Origin: Dactylis glomerata
Lineage: Eukaryota > Streptophyta > Magnoliopsida > Poales > Poaceae
Direction: 5' to 3'
Length of the DNA: 64,000 bases
Assembly (NCBI GenBank): GCA_007115705.1
Contig: QXEO01001867.1
Location: forward strand, 62,001 to 126,000
Shown here piece by piece: positions 10,962 through 23,367 of this stretch; within the stretch, counting starts at the first letter, position 1, and every line of letters begins with the position of its first letter. The notes under the pieces are model-generated. The model made no database searches. It saw only the letters and a list, made by a program, of their open reading frames with translations, and was not told the origin of the DNA. Both the position numbers and the translations under genes were made by a program.

Positions 10962-13514
10962 ATCCCCTAGACCCCCTCTCCATTCTTCCCCTTCTCTCTC
11001 CTCGGATTGTGCCACCAGGCTATCAAGATTTCTCGCCAGAGGCCGCAGTTTTGCCGTTGTTCGTCGTCGAATTACGGGAACACCGTAAGTCCCTGAGCCC
11101 TCTCTCTGTATCGTCTCTTCCTATCTTGCTTGGGCGCCACCTCTGACACCCTCATCTGGTCCATTCTTTGCACCCAAGCGACGCCAGCGCCAACACCGAA
11201 GGTCACTGTCACCTGGAGCCGCTCCGGCCACCCCTCCTCGAAGCTCCAGGAAGAAAACGACGCCGCCGACCTCACTCCCATCCTCGCCGCATCGGCCTGC
11301 GCCTCGTCCACACATCCTCAGCACCAGAAGGCCACGGGAGCGCAGTCACCGTCGACGGCAGAGCCGTCCGCCGCTGTGCACGAGTTCTCCGACGACCTAA
11401 CGGTCAACGCCGGTGAGCCACTCTCTCAGATCCATTCTCATCCGTTGGATCTAGATCCAATGACCTAGAATAGATCACTTATCTAAACAGGTATCTTCAG
11501 ATCTGCACCGTTCAGATCACATAAAATCTAACGGCCCGAGTTAGTGATCCGTCCGAAGGGGTACCAGCCAACCAGATAGCGCCACGTGTCCAGCTGCGTA
11601 GGAATAAGTTCTGCTAAATAGAATAAAAGACAGAATTTGTGCAAACTTGTAAAAATCATATCTTTTGATCTGTTTATCCAAAAAATGCAAATAATATGTC
11701 TTTGGATTCCTAAAATTGTGTAGAACACATTTCTGAAATAAAATTTGACTTTTGAACTAGTTAAAATAATTCAAATTTAAATATGAGAGTTTGAGTGTTT
11801 TTGATATAGTTCATATTCTATTAATCCTTTTCAGTTGATTCTTTTTGCAAATGGATCTTAATGTTATCCTCTGTCTAGTAGAACCACTGCACAAATTACT
11901 TGAACCAATTTTATCAAGTATTCAAATTCAAATAAGGATTTGAGTATTTTCTCTCTAGATTTAATTCTATAATCATTTTAGGCATAATTCCTTTTACAAA
12001 ATTGCTTATCTCGATACTTAAAATCCACCAGAACACTTCACACACTTTTTCACACTTATCCAAATGACAAATCCACTAGTTCAACCTATTTGCAAACAAT
12101 ATGTGTTATTTTAGCACCTTGAAAAAATGAATCCTAATTCCTACCATGCACTTTGTGCTATTTGATTTTTGTCCCATTATGCAAATGGTGTGAATAATCC
12201 TAAGTTCTAATGACCACTCAACTCTACCATGACTTGGATCCTTGCCCAAGTGCAAAACTATCAATCCCATCTTACCCAAAATTCTTCTAAGTATTTTGAC
12301 TACCCCATCCAACAAATATGACATAGAAGGTTTCCCATATCAAGACCATGGAGAAGAAGTTGAAGAGAAGACAAGAAAATGAAGGAAAACAAGAAGTTTA
12401 AGAGAAGACAAGAAGATGAAGGAAAACAAGAAGTTGAAGAGAAGGCAACAGATGAAGGAAAAAAACAAGAAGATAAAGATCAAGAGCCAAGTCAAGAAGA
12501 TGAAAGTGACAAACCTCATGACTTAGAATTTATCCATCCAACTTCTCAAACCAAGCCTAAGAATCTCCTTAAGTTATTTTTGCTAAGTGTTTGACACTTA
12601 TTAATAATTTAGAAAACCACATCAATCTTTAAAACTCTTGACTTAGCCATTCTCTCCAACCATATCAAGTCAACTTCATGCCACAAATCTTTTGTCCAAT
12701 TACCACTAAGACAATTGAAGACTAAGCTAAAACAAATAAACACTTTTGTTTTCCTTGTTTGATTATGTTGCCTTGAATGGTGTGTTTATGTTGTGTTCTT
12801 TTCTATCTTATAGTTGTGCAGAGAACTACGTGTGTTGATTAAGAGAAGTACAATCTTCAAAAAATTCTAAGGCAAGTGTCATCATCTTCTTGTCCTACTA
12901 AAGTTTTGTCACTAGTAGCTTTTCTTGTAGAAGATGCATGAGTAGGTTGTTTTAGAGTTTTGTCTTAAAAGCCTTGCTAGGTTTTGCTTAAGTCTCTTTG
13001 ATTAAGCCTTGCATTTCCTTAGTAGATTTGCTGCTGCTATAGGTTACCTTGTCCTACACCTATGTTTTGGGAAGGGAACTTCACATGTTTTGGTTAAGTG
13101 TTGAAAACCTTGTTTTGCAAAAACCAAGAAAAACAACTAAGTTAATGAAACACCTGGGTGGAAGTGGTAAGATGGATTTATGTTGAGTGGTTCTCTGGGG
13201 TCATGTCGTCGAACCTTTGAACCACCAGGTGTATCTCACTTGTGGACGGCCACCCAGGAACAAAGAGATTGGAGACGTTCAAGTCGTGAAGCTTCCAGTG
13301 CAACCATGAGTCATATGGGCTCTGTCTTGACTAACTAAGTTGTGAGAACTCAGCCAGATGGATAGAGGGTGGTAGATGATGATAGGATGGAGCGCGTCCG
13401 GGTTGGTCTGAGGGATTGCCTCTGAAAGGTCTCTTAGTCTTCACTTGGCCATTTGAGCAAAATGAGCATCATGGCAAAAGAGGTTGACTGAGTCTTGTGG
13501 GAAAAGTGCACCAC

Positions 13515-13557
13515 CTCTGCAGAGGGTTACAAACTAAGTACTTAGCCGTGTCCCCGG
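13515..13557 (+). other. Triple-palindrome cassette in LTR A
   Basis: CTCTGCAGAG (13515-13524), nine bases, CTAAGTACTTAG (13534-13545, perfect 12-bp palindrome), then CCGTGTCCCCGG (13546-13557, one mismatch in the stem). Same order and spacing class as in D, E and K, but with a different central palindrome. Confidence 0.75.
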
Positions 13558-14340
13558 TTACGAACAATTTTGAGCGACATGATTTTGAAGCTATTCAAGG
13601 ATCTCCTCATGCCAACTTCTTAAAATTAAAACTTGTGGGTTGAACCGGGAATATGGCAATTGGTGCAAGTGTCTATTGGCTAGCAGTTCCCGTGCCATTT
13701 CTATGTGCCAGTGTCTACAGGAATAGGTCACCAAACCAAGTTTTCCATATGTAGTAATTGAGGTTTTGACAATTGATGTAAGTGTCTATCGACCAGTGTG
13801 TTCCGTACGATAACTACGGCCTGTGGCTACAAGGGTATGTCACCCAAGTCAAGTTGTCTAGCAAAAGTTTTGTTTTGAGAAAATGATAGGATAAAAGTTG
13901 CTTTACTCAAGATAAGCCTGAAGCTCCACCTAGCCAAATATTCATCTAAGTGTTAGGCTCCATTTGTGTCCACCAAACAATGACATCTTTCCAATACAAT
14001 TCAAATGTATTGACCCTTCATGGCTGCAATGTTTCATGTTGCAGATTTAGGTGACAAGTAAGGTACACCAGGGTTACGAGTCTATCCGCAGCATGTTCGC
14101 CTGTGGCACATGAAGAAGAAGGACTCCATGCTATTTTTGATTTCATTGTAAACTCTGAAAGCTTTACGCTATGAGCATTGTAAAGTTTCTATATGTAATT
14201 GCTGGATCATGCGATGTAATACAATGACCTTTGTTTCTTGATATTACATCTTAAACTGTGTGTGCTAGCGATTGATCCAGGGACTAGCACTGAAAAGCAC
14301 ATGGATCGTCATCTTTATAAGGTGAGGTCACTACATGTAT

Positions 14341-15484
14341 CATGAACCTTTTAAGGACACTTGCATAGAAAGTGATATTGTTATTGATGATTGTAATAAA
14401 CATGCTCAAATTTCTGAAAGTACTACTTCCTATAAGCATGTTAATTTTTGTGGAGTACATAGACCTTGTGAACAGAATCACAACAAGGAAGATTATTGCA
14501 TCACCCACGGGAATGAAGAAACCCGAATGTAGCTCAAGGCTCTAGATGAGCTTGGTGAAAATGTTTGTGAGCTTTATCCTTTTCTTTGTGAACTTTGCGA
14601 TGACACGGGTCATTTTAATTTTCAATGCTCAAGCCAATATCGTGACTCTTTTAATCGAATGAGTACCGTAAATTTGTATTGTGATGACAAGATTACTCTC
14701 AATCAACATGATGAGCTTACTTTGTTTTGGGGGTGTGAAGAGATATCTAGAAAGATTTCTTTGGTAGATATGAGAGTTGTTGATATTAATAGCACCCTTC
14801 GTGGTTGTCGTCTCTATTTTGTTAAAGATTGCCTCGCAAATACTTACATACAAAATCTTATAAAACATGATGTTTTGCCAGGCTATGACAGGACTAATAG
14901 ATGTTTCTATCTTATTAATAGAGAGGAGGAATCCTCCAAAGTTTTCTTTTGTTGTTTCTATCAGTAAACCAGATTATGTGGAGAAGATGCCTTTCCCTCC
15001 TAAAGGAGAGAGTAAGAAGAGTAAGAAGAAGAAGAGGAGTAAAAGGCGAGAGGAAACGGTATCTTCCCCTAAGCATGTTGCTCCTAATTATGACAATTCT
15101 AATTTTGATGATGTTCCTATGCCTGTTACCTATGTTAGTGATCATGATTGGGAAAAGCACTCTACTTTTGATATTGAAATTTTTTTGGGTACCAATTCTA
15201 AGGTTAATAATTGTTGTACCATTAGTACTATCCATGTTCCTTCTTATGATGATATGTTTGATGAATATGCTTTGCGAAATAGCTGTTCTTTAGCTTGTGA
15301 TGATACTAAACCTCTAATTTATGATGGTTACAATGATGAGTATAATATTTTCAGTTCACCTACTTTTGAGGAGAAAATTAGTTATGATTACAATATGCCT
15401 CCTGATTTTGATGACTATGGTGATGAGAATAATTATTCTATTGAATCTGCTCCTACTATGATTGTTCATGTGGGGGAGTATTAA
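14341..15484 (+). pseudogene. gag-like protein of element B, broken by a stop and a frameshift
   Basis: One frame covers 14341-14967 with a TAG at 14530-14532. It contains a CX2CX4HX4C zinc knuckle CELCDDTGHFNFQC (about 14586-14627) and a basic to neutral segment with CEEISRKISLVDMRVVDI. Near 14920-14940 the coding frame shifts by one to 14867-15484, which holds SISKPDYVEKMPFPPKGE, a Lys-rich run (KSKKKKRSKRRE) and an acidic Asp/Tyr-rich tail ending at 15484. Similar proteins occur in Sabrina-type elements (recollection), and their function beyond a Gag role is unknown. Two lesions make it a pseudogene. Confidence 0.7.
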
Positions 15485-18387
15485 TTCTTTTATGTATGTG
15501 GCTCATGATAGGGATGCTTTATGTAATAGTTAATTTGTTAATTCTATTCATGATGCTAATGAAAGTTACTATGAGAGAGGGAAACATGTTTGATGGATCT
15601 CAATAATATTGAGTTTCCCCTCTTTATGTTGCAATTCTTGAAGTTGTACTTGTTTTGCCTTCCTATGCTTTTTGCTTTGCGCTTTCATGACTTGTCTCTT
15701 TACAAGACTATTTTTCATAGGAAGTGGTTTAGATTTAAATGTGTTTCATACTTGCTTTTTGATGCTCTCTCTTGCTTTAAGTTCCTATATAGCGCCTTTG
15801 CCTTAAGCTCTTTTATGGCGCATACATGAGCATCTTTTCAAATTACTGCGCCTAGCTCAAAGGCGTTAAAGAAAAGCACTCTTGGGAGATAATCCAATAT
15901 TTTATTTTCAGTACTTTTTCTTTTATTTGAGTCTTGGAAGTTATTACTACTGTAATAACCGCTCCACATCCTTTTTATTTCGTTGTTGTGCCAAGAGAAA
16001 CCTCTAATTTGAGTGAGGTAAGATTTGGGGATGTTGCTGTCCTGAAACAGATTTCGGTGCTGCACCATAAAAATTCGTGAAAATTCTCAGAATATTTTTT
16101 GACCTGCGATTTCTTGTGCATATGCCCCAGGTTATATCCAAACTTGCATTAGTTTTACACTTTTTGATTTGATCAACAGAAAACCCTCTAAAAATTCATC
16201 CTTTGTCAGCTGTTCTGTTTTGACAGATTTCTGCCACTATTTGTGTTTGCCTCTCGATCGCTTTCTTTTTGAGTTCTTTTGATCACGGAACTTATGGGGA
16301 AGTTGCTACAGTAGTAGATTATTTAATATGTGGTGGGCTTGAGTTGAAACCTGAAACAAAAGGGTTGATCTACTATTATGTTATACTAATGTTGCTAATA
16401 GAATTGTGTTAAATTTTGTATGAAGGAAGTTTTCAAGTGTAGGGATTGGAGAATGATGAGATGAGATGAAGAATGGACAAAAGCTCAAGCTTGGGGATGC
16501 CCACGCACCCCCAAGAAATATCCAAGAGGTACAAGCGTCAAAGCTTGGGGATGCCCCCGAGGCATCCCTTCTTCATCGGCAAAAATCAGGTCACCTTTCA
16601 AGACACTATATTTTTATTGCTTCATGCACTATGCATTTTTCTTGGAGCGTCAGTTGTTTTCGCTTTCAGTTTTCTTTTTGTTTTGTTTGCTGCAATAAAT
16701 GGTTGGATCACATCATGTCCTTTTTGGAGGGAGATATACTCTATTTTTTATTGCCAAGAACACTCTAGTTTTCACTCTTATCGTTCAACGAGTGTTCTCT
16801 TTTAATGCTACTGCGTTTAGCTTTTTTTCGCCTTAATTTTTGTTCAGATCTTGTTATATCTTTGCATCAAGGTGTATTTGGACCTCTGGTCTATGTTGGT
16901 ATTCATCAAAATAGTTGTTTCAAAAAGGTTCGAATGGTGTTGGAAAAGGGAAAAAGTTTCATGCAAAAAGGTGGTTCAAAAGGAGCTTGTTTAGACTGCG
17001 GCTTAGACTTTTGCATGCCATGCTTGATTGCGTTTTGATAGTATGCTTAGTGATTTTTGCTGTAGCATGACTTGTCTCAAATGATTGAGATTGCTTAATG
17101 AGCCTTTATTTGGTTTTAATTATATGGAAGCATTTATTTGGTTTTCTCCTTTGATGCTTTATTTGGGTTGACTTGGCACATGCTTACACATGTTGACTAC
17201 AAAATAAGTCGCCTATAGCCTCTATGATCATTTGGTTTTTGACTTGTGATACCACTTTATGCTTCTTTCAATGATGTTTTGTCGCTATGCATGATTATGG
17301 CCGTTTTTGCTCTCTTAGTTGGTCCCTCCCAGTCTTTTGCTAGCCCTCATTTTGTACTGAGTATGAGCTCTACTCGTGCATCCAACTCCCAAAAACCAAG
17401 TTATGCCAATGTGTCCACTATAAATTCCTATGCATGGTATTTGTAAGTCATTCCAAGTAAATTTTCATGTGCTACCTTTCAAAAAACCTTCAAAACACTT
17501 CTCGTTTTGTGACACTGTTTTTAGCTCATGGGGACGTAGTGGTCGGATTTGCTATCTTCCATATTATTTTATTCCAAAAAAAGAAAGAAAAAAGGCACTC
17601 CTCCATGGTATGTGAATGTTGGTGGGCACCCGATGGAATCGGTTAACCATGGTTTGTGAAAGGAAAAAAGGTGGGGAGGAGTGCCAAGCTTTATAAAAGA
17701 GCACCAAAGTGCCAATCCCTCTCTCAAAAACTTGCTTACTTTTTGTATGGAAGATAGTAAGAACCCCTTTGCTAGTCGTTGACAAAGACAACCACCTCTC
17801 AAAATCCAGTTTTTATCTCTCTGTTTTACAAATGAAAAGCTCTAGCACATGTTTAATCACTACTTCCCTCTACGAAGGGCCTTTCTTTTACTTTTATGTT
17901 GAGTCTCCACCTTCTACCTTTATGCACCATCTAAGAGAGCATAGTTGTCATTCTGAGTATAATGTGCATTGTCCCAAAGTTTATCATTGATTGACTCATG
18001 ATTATGGTTTCACTTGTTCTTGAATTATTTGTATCTAGTCGCCCTCTTAAACTTGAAGGTGTCCTATGCATTTATGTTTTCCTACTCCATGAGGGACAAG
18101 CTGAAAACCATTTGCTATGTTTCCCATATGGTTGAAACACACACGTGACTTTCATTGTTTCATTTTCATGATCTTTCCTTTGTGTTTCTTTTCATGCTAT
18201 AACATGGTTGCTAAGTTTCTATTATCAAGATTATGTCTTTCATGCCCATGTTTTAAGTTCTTTGATATCTCAGCACTCAATGCTCTACCTCATTGATCAA
18301 ATTGTGATGGTGCATGTCACCTCAAAAATTATTGTTTTGTTATCACTTACCTACTTGAGGACGAGCAGGAGTTAAGCTTGGGGATGC
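15485..18387 (+). other. Non-coding internal region of element B
   Basis: No convincing protein in any frame. The 14-base polypurine-type motif AAGCTTGGGGATGC occurs three times: 16487-16500, 16541-16554, and 18374-18387 directly before the LTR. A stretch near 17595-17690 has inverted halves (GGCACTCCTCCATGG and GGAGGAGTGCC). Confidence 0.65.
18374..18387 (+). other. Polypurine tract of element B
   Basis: AAGCTTGGGGATGC immediately precedes the LTR start TGATACG at 18388, which is the expected position for the plus-strand primer. Confidence 0.75.
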
Positions 18388-18394
18388 TGATACG

Positions 18395-21300
18395 TGTGGG
18401 GACCCCGGATTACCCATCCGGAATACCTGTTATGCATACAATTCATGATCCCAGGAAAAGTGTCGTGAATCCACATAACCGAGTGGATATCAAAGTTACA
18501 TCATCCCTTTTACAGTACCAGAATAAAAGTCTTACAATTGGTCATATGACCAAGACTGATAATGCCACGCAGGGAAAGTCTACAAACAAGCAGCGGACAC
18601 AAAGCGGCGTTGAAGACCCACGTCATGCCTACTACCCTACAGGCAACTGACTGGGAGACGAATCCTAGTTTGCACCGGCGTCGTCGTTCCCACCATCATC
18701 TTCCTCATAGTCCTCTTCATAGTCTGACCAAGTTAATAGCCAGGGACAAAGCTATGAGTACATTTGAATTGTACTCGCAAAACCATCTAAAGGGAAAGCA
18801 TTGGAAATGCAATATGGCTGTAGCAAGGGAAGCTCTACACTAGTTTGTTTCCTTTGAAAACATAACTTCTCGTGTCGATATAGCATGTCTAGAACCTTGT
18901 TCTACGACATCTCTATACCTTTATTAAAAAAAACTTTTAGAAAACATTTTTAGTAGAAATCTCTAGGAAGGGGGTAACCCTTGTTATTTCATAAACCAGG
19001 TCAATCACACATGACCACTTCCATCTCCTCGGCAGTACCCTCCAGGTACTCTGAACCTTTCCCGTGCCACGGCAGTACCCTCCGAGTACTCCGTGCAGCA
19101 CCTTTCTCCATTTTCCAAAAACCACTTTTGAAAACAAAACCGACATTGGGCTAGTTCCAGCCAGTTCAACCGTCCATGACCGAGGACTCGGCTATTCGAA
19201 TAGATTTACACTCTGCAGAGGTTGTACACTTTACCCACAACATCCGGATACTTATCGTGTGGGCATCTTCCCCGCATAACAACATATGCCACGACAAGCA
19301 CCCAATCGTCGTTTTTCACCTGCCCACCTTAGCATAGGACCTACCACCTAGAGATGCACCCCTCAACACTGAAGCCCAAGTGGCTATTTGACCCAGGAGT
19401 AGCAAATTCCCCAGCCCACTTGACCCTCCGGAACCCTGCCATCACCTGCAGGCGTTTTCAATGAGGGCCCCTAGGTTGTAACCCTGCCACCTGAAAAGGT
19501 GACAATGCGAGCCTGAGTAACTGCTGCTACCCAGGGTGCCACGGAAAAGGTGTCCATGGTTGGACTGCCATTACATTTGGAGGCCCCATACCAAGGTGAA
19601 CAAACTATTCCGCTACGCCCCATCCCATACCAGGGTAATTGTGGTTGCACGGGTTAATTGTCCCGGGGTAGACCCTAGTGATCACCAATGTCCTTTTCAA
19701 AATCTCCTGCCTCCAACTCTGGGATATTCATCCCCCTCATTTTGAAAACCCGATTTTGAAATCCATCAATGGAACAGTTTCCTATCCCAAGGTTTTCAAA
19801 GACATTTGTTTGTTTCTGAAATCTCATTTGAGGGTTCCCAACCTAGAGTTTTTGCTCCACTACAAGGTTTTCCAAGGAGGACATGATGCTAGCCATCAAG
19901 CCACTAACTCAGGGGATAAGTAGGTGTCAAGAAGGGTGTCATCCATAAGGATGATATCAATTGACTTGTGGAGCCAAGTCGCCAATAATTGCTACTTAGA
20001 GGTAATAGCAATATAAAACCATGCATTTCATAAGCAGTAATAATCATGCAATAAGTAAAACTAGGATCAGATATGCAACAAAGTTTAGATGGCTTGCCTT
20101 GGTTAGCTATGTGTCCCTGGTCTTATCCTTCAAAAACCCTCAAGGCGATCCTCATTTCTTCTTGAGAACCTTCAAAGCACTTCTCTTTCTCTCCGATGGC
20201 ATTCATTTCTAACATCGCAAAATAAAACAAAGCACACCATCACCACTCATGCATTCATACAAGAAAATAACTAAGCACACGAACAACACACAACCAAAGA
20301 TTGGGGGTGCCAACATTTAGTTCTATGGTACCCTTATTTAGTTTTGCAGATAAATTAATTTATCAAGCTCAATTTTAGGGTTTGCTAGTATTAAGGAAGT
20401 AGGTTAATCACCAATAAATTCACCAAGTGCAACCAGGGGGTGAAAATAACTCTTACCGGTTTGTAACACTTGTGACAAACCTAAGAAAAGGGTTTCGTTC
20501 AAAATTAACTTATTAAGCATTCTTAAATCACTAACAACTTATTAAAGCCTTTTTAGCACTTAGAAACACAAGCATACATACAGAGGTCATAATCATGCAA
20601 AACAGACACTAACAAATAGCTAACAACAAAAGGAACCCAGCAAAATTGGATTTGTAATTTTCTGAGTTTCAGAGAATATCCTATGATTTATCTAGTGCAA
20701 ACAACTCCTTTTTCAGTGATAAATCTACCATAAATTTATACAAGTTCAGAAAAATTTCATATTTGGTCACAAGTAAGTATTTACAGTTCATGACCAGGGA
20801 AAACTAGTCTCACTCAAAAATAGTTCACAGAAAATGTTTTATAAATTCCTAAAGCTGGATCTAGTAATTTATCACCAAAAACATTCGAGGAAATCTGTAG
20901 ATCCATTTGCATGAAATCCAGTGAAAATTAAAAGTTATAACATAGGTAAATACTACAAAATTGGATTCAATCTTAAATACCATCTGAAACTATGGATAAA
21001 GATTTAGTGGTGGTTTGGATGCATTTGAGTTGATAAAGACTCCGAAATTTTCTATAGGATAAAATAGCCATAAGATGGTTCTGCATGGTAGAGATTTGTA
21101 TAAGGATTCGTTAGAAATTTAGATCTAGAAATTTCCATGCTCACAAAAATTATGGTGATTTATTTTTGAACACAGACTTAGCAGGAACTAATCTGTTTTC
21201 TAGAAAAAAAAGGTCAATGGGCCTAATTCACTGGATCCGGGCAGATCCAGAGCAGGCCGGCCCATATGGCATCCACGCATGCGGGAAGAAAAGGCCCGAC

Positions 21301-23367
21301 GACGAAGCGGTACTGCGCTGGTCTTCATCCTCCTCGACGAACATAGCGACAAGGAAACCCTACCTTCACGCCGGGAGACAGTAGGAGGCTAGGAGCTTAC
21401 CGGGAGGGTTCGGCCGTCGGTGGTCCGGCGAGGATTCGGCGGGTCAGGGCAGGGCAGCGGCGGTGTCCTAGGTGCATGTACGTGCCTTGGGGTTGCATGC
21501 AGATGGTATCGCATGAGGTCGCAGGGCATGCTCATCCCCGGTGGTCTCCCTGGTTTTCCGGACGTTGGCGATGGCTACGAGTTGCTGCAAGTGAAAAGGA
21601 GGGGAATGGTGAGTAAGAGATCTAGGAGAGGACCAAGGCTATGTAGAGAGGAAAAGCGGCAGTAGCAACGGCAACCTCCGCTACCGTTGCTCGGAGTTGG
21701 AGATGAGGACGAGCTCAAATCGGCAAGGGGAAGCCATATGCGATATCTTCCTTCTCTGGGTCGGTGAGATAGAGGGAAAGAGAGAGAATGGGGTGCGGTA
21801 GGTGGCTGTAAGCTCGGTTTAGGTTGTTATAGGAGGCGGTGCCGCGGTGGTGATCTCGGACCATGGTGGTCGGGAAGAGCATCGATTGGCCGAGATGACG
21901 GTGCTAGGGGTTGAGGCGTCGTGGACTGAGTCTAGAAGAGACGTATTGAGCAAGCATCGTTTTCTAGGACGGTCTGGAGAGGTGGGTCTGGCTTGGGAGC
22001 TGTAGGTGTTTGATAGTATCCATAGATAGCATGGTGGATGAGAGGACTCATCGTGAGTGGATTGGGCATCAGCGTGCGGTGCCTTGATCGAGTGCAAGAA
22101 AGGGATAGGGTTTTGGTCGCTTCTCGGCTTGGAACGTGGTGCACGTCCAACGGGCGGCTGGGCGCCGGTCAGAGCGACGCGACGGGGCAGCGTAGGGGTA
22201 CTGTAGGCATTGGAACTCTACAGGCGGGCAGAGAGGAGTCCAAGGCATGCTTGATGGCGCGGTGTCAGGGGCTAAATTGCTCTCTTCCTTCGTGTCCAAG
22301 TTACCACGGCCACCGGAAGGACGAGACATGGAGTGAAGGGCCTGGGTCTTCACCCGACTCACTGCGGGGTGGGGTTGTACAACAAAAGTGGAGAGTGATC
22401 GGGCACTAGTTGGGGGTTGAGTGAGAGAGGGTGGTGTGAGAGAGAGAGGGTTGCAAGATCTTGCAAGATTTGTATCAGTACCATGCAGTTCCCTCCACCC
22501 ACAAACGACAACACTAGACTGCAGCGATGCATCAAGTTGCAGGGACGTGAGAGAGATGTTGGTACTCCATATGCCACTCCTTTGGTTAATATGTAAAAAG
22601 AGAAGAGAGGGACGTTAGGTAGGCTTGGTTTAAATTAAGGCAAGTTTTGAAAATTGTTAGAGAGGTGTAGATGAGGTTGGCACGATATAGAAATAAAAGT
22701 ATAGGGAGAAGAAATGGTTGTGCCAAGTGGTATGCATTTTTGATTCAACAAATAATATATATTTGCAAGAGAAGAAGGGTTCAATGAATTAGATAGAGAA
22801 AGATTTATTTGGATGGAAGAGTTTGAATTTTTGTGGGATAGGCAATGTAAAAATATATAAATATTCTTGTTTTACTAACCACTCCATCTATTATCTTGAT
22901 CTTGAATTCAAGTCAAGATTTAGAAATAGAGAGAGTAATAGATCAAAGAATAAATAGAGGAATGGCTCCCCATGCACTCAACCAAATTTGGGAATCAAGA
23001 ATTTATAAGAAAGAATTATTAGAGGAGAAATTAGTTTTGATAAGTTGATAGCACCATGGATTCTATCTTAGCATCATGGTGTTAAGGATGGCTTTCTAGC
23101 AATATGATTCTATTTGTTTCCTGAAATATGGAGAATGGAACCAAGGATCCTTATACTATGCATGGAGGGGTAAATCACTCTTAGATACTTAGTTGACAAA
23201 CTAAAATAATTCACTTCCATAGCAAACTTAGGGTTTGCTCAAAAAGCACACAAGCAAGCACCCAAGTTCACATGCATACACACAAACAATGGAAAAGTTT
23301 TTGTTAGTCCCAATTTTTAGCATTCCAACACTAGGGTTTTCTGGATTACAAAATGTGGGGTGTTACA
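18395..23367 (-). mobile_element. Solo LTR (element E, 5.0 kb) of a LARD-like gypsy family, TSD ATACG
   Basis: Perfect 5-bp TSD ATACG (18390-18394 and 23368-23372), located 3-7 bp into B's LTR. On the minus strand it starts TGTAACACCCC and ends CGGGGTCCCCACA; the end is shared with K. There is an internal GC-rich block (about 21230-22560) and a triple-palindrome cassette (19180-19220), with a GAGTAC/GTACTC inverted repeat at 18756-18776. No primer-binding site or coding domain seen, so a very long solo LTR fits best. The size is like that of barley LARD (Sukkula-type) LTRs, but I cannot confirm the family. Confidence 0.83.
19180..19220 (-). other. Triple-palindrome cassette in LTR E
   Basis: On the plus strand: CCGAGGACTCGG (19180-19191, stem CCGAG/CTCGG), CTATTCGAATAG (19192-19203, perfect), seven bases, CTCTGCAGAG (19211-19220, perfect). 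Relative to D and K every stem change is paired. Confidence 0.8.

Larger units (their letters stand above)
4627..14335 (+). mobile_element. Ty3/gypsy element A with 4.2 kb LTR, gag only, internally deleted
   Basis: A 264-bp stretch at 4627-4890 is a direct repeat of 10962-11225, marking the two LTRs. Between them lie a gag frame (split by solo LTR D) and a short tail with polypurine-like motifs. The 3' LTR is 10156-14335. The first ~0.8 kb of the 5' LTR is left of the window because element C is inserted in it. No protease, RT or integrase is present, so A could only move with proteins supplied by another element. The 5 bases after the 3' LTR (TGTAT, 14336-14340) should be the TSD. Its partner is off-window. 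Confidence 0.85.
10156..14335 (+). repeat. 3' LTR of element A (4.2 kb)
   Basis: Starts TGTCACATCCC after the polypurine tract and ends GGTCACTACA before TGTAT. A GC-rich block around 10740-11420 follows a TATA-like site. A 37-bp tandem repeat (three imperfect copies, 12354-12464) is Lys/Glu-rich in all frames. The triple-palindrome cassette lies at 13515-13557. No supported gene. Confidence 0.85.

Noticed and set aside
12354..12594. Lys/Glu-rich protein in LTR A
   Set aside because: It is produced by a 37-bp tandem repeat, which is not a multiple of three, so the same amino-acid bias appears in every frame. No start context or domain.
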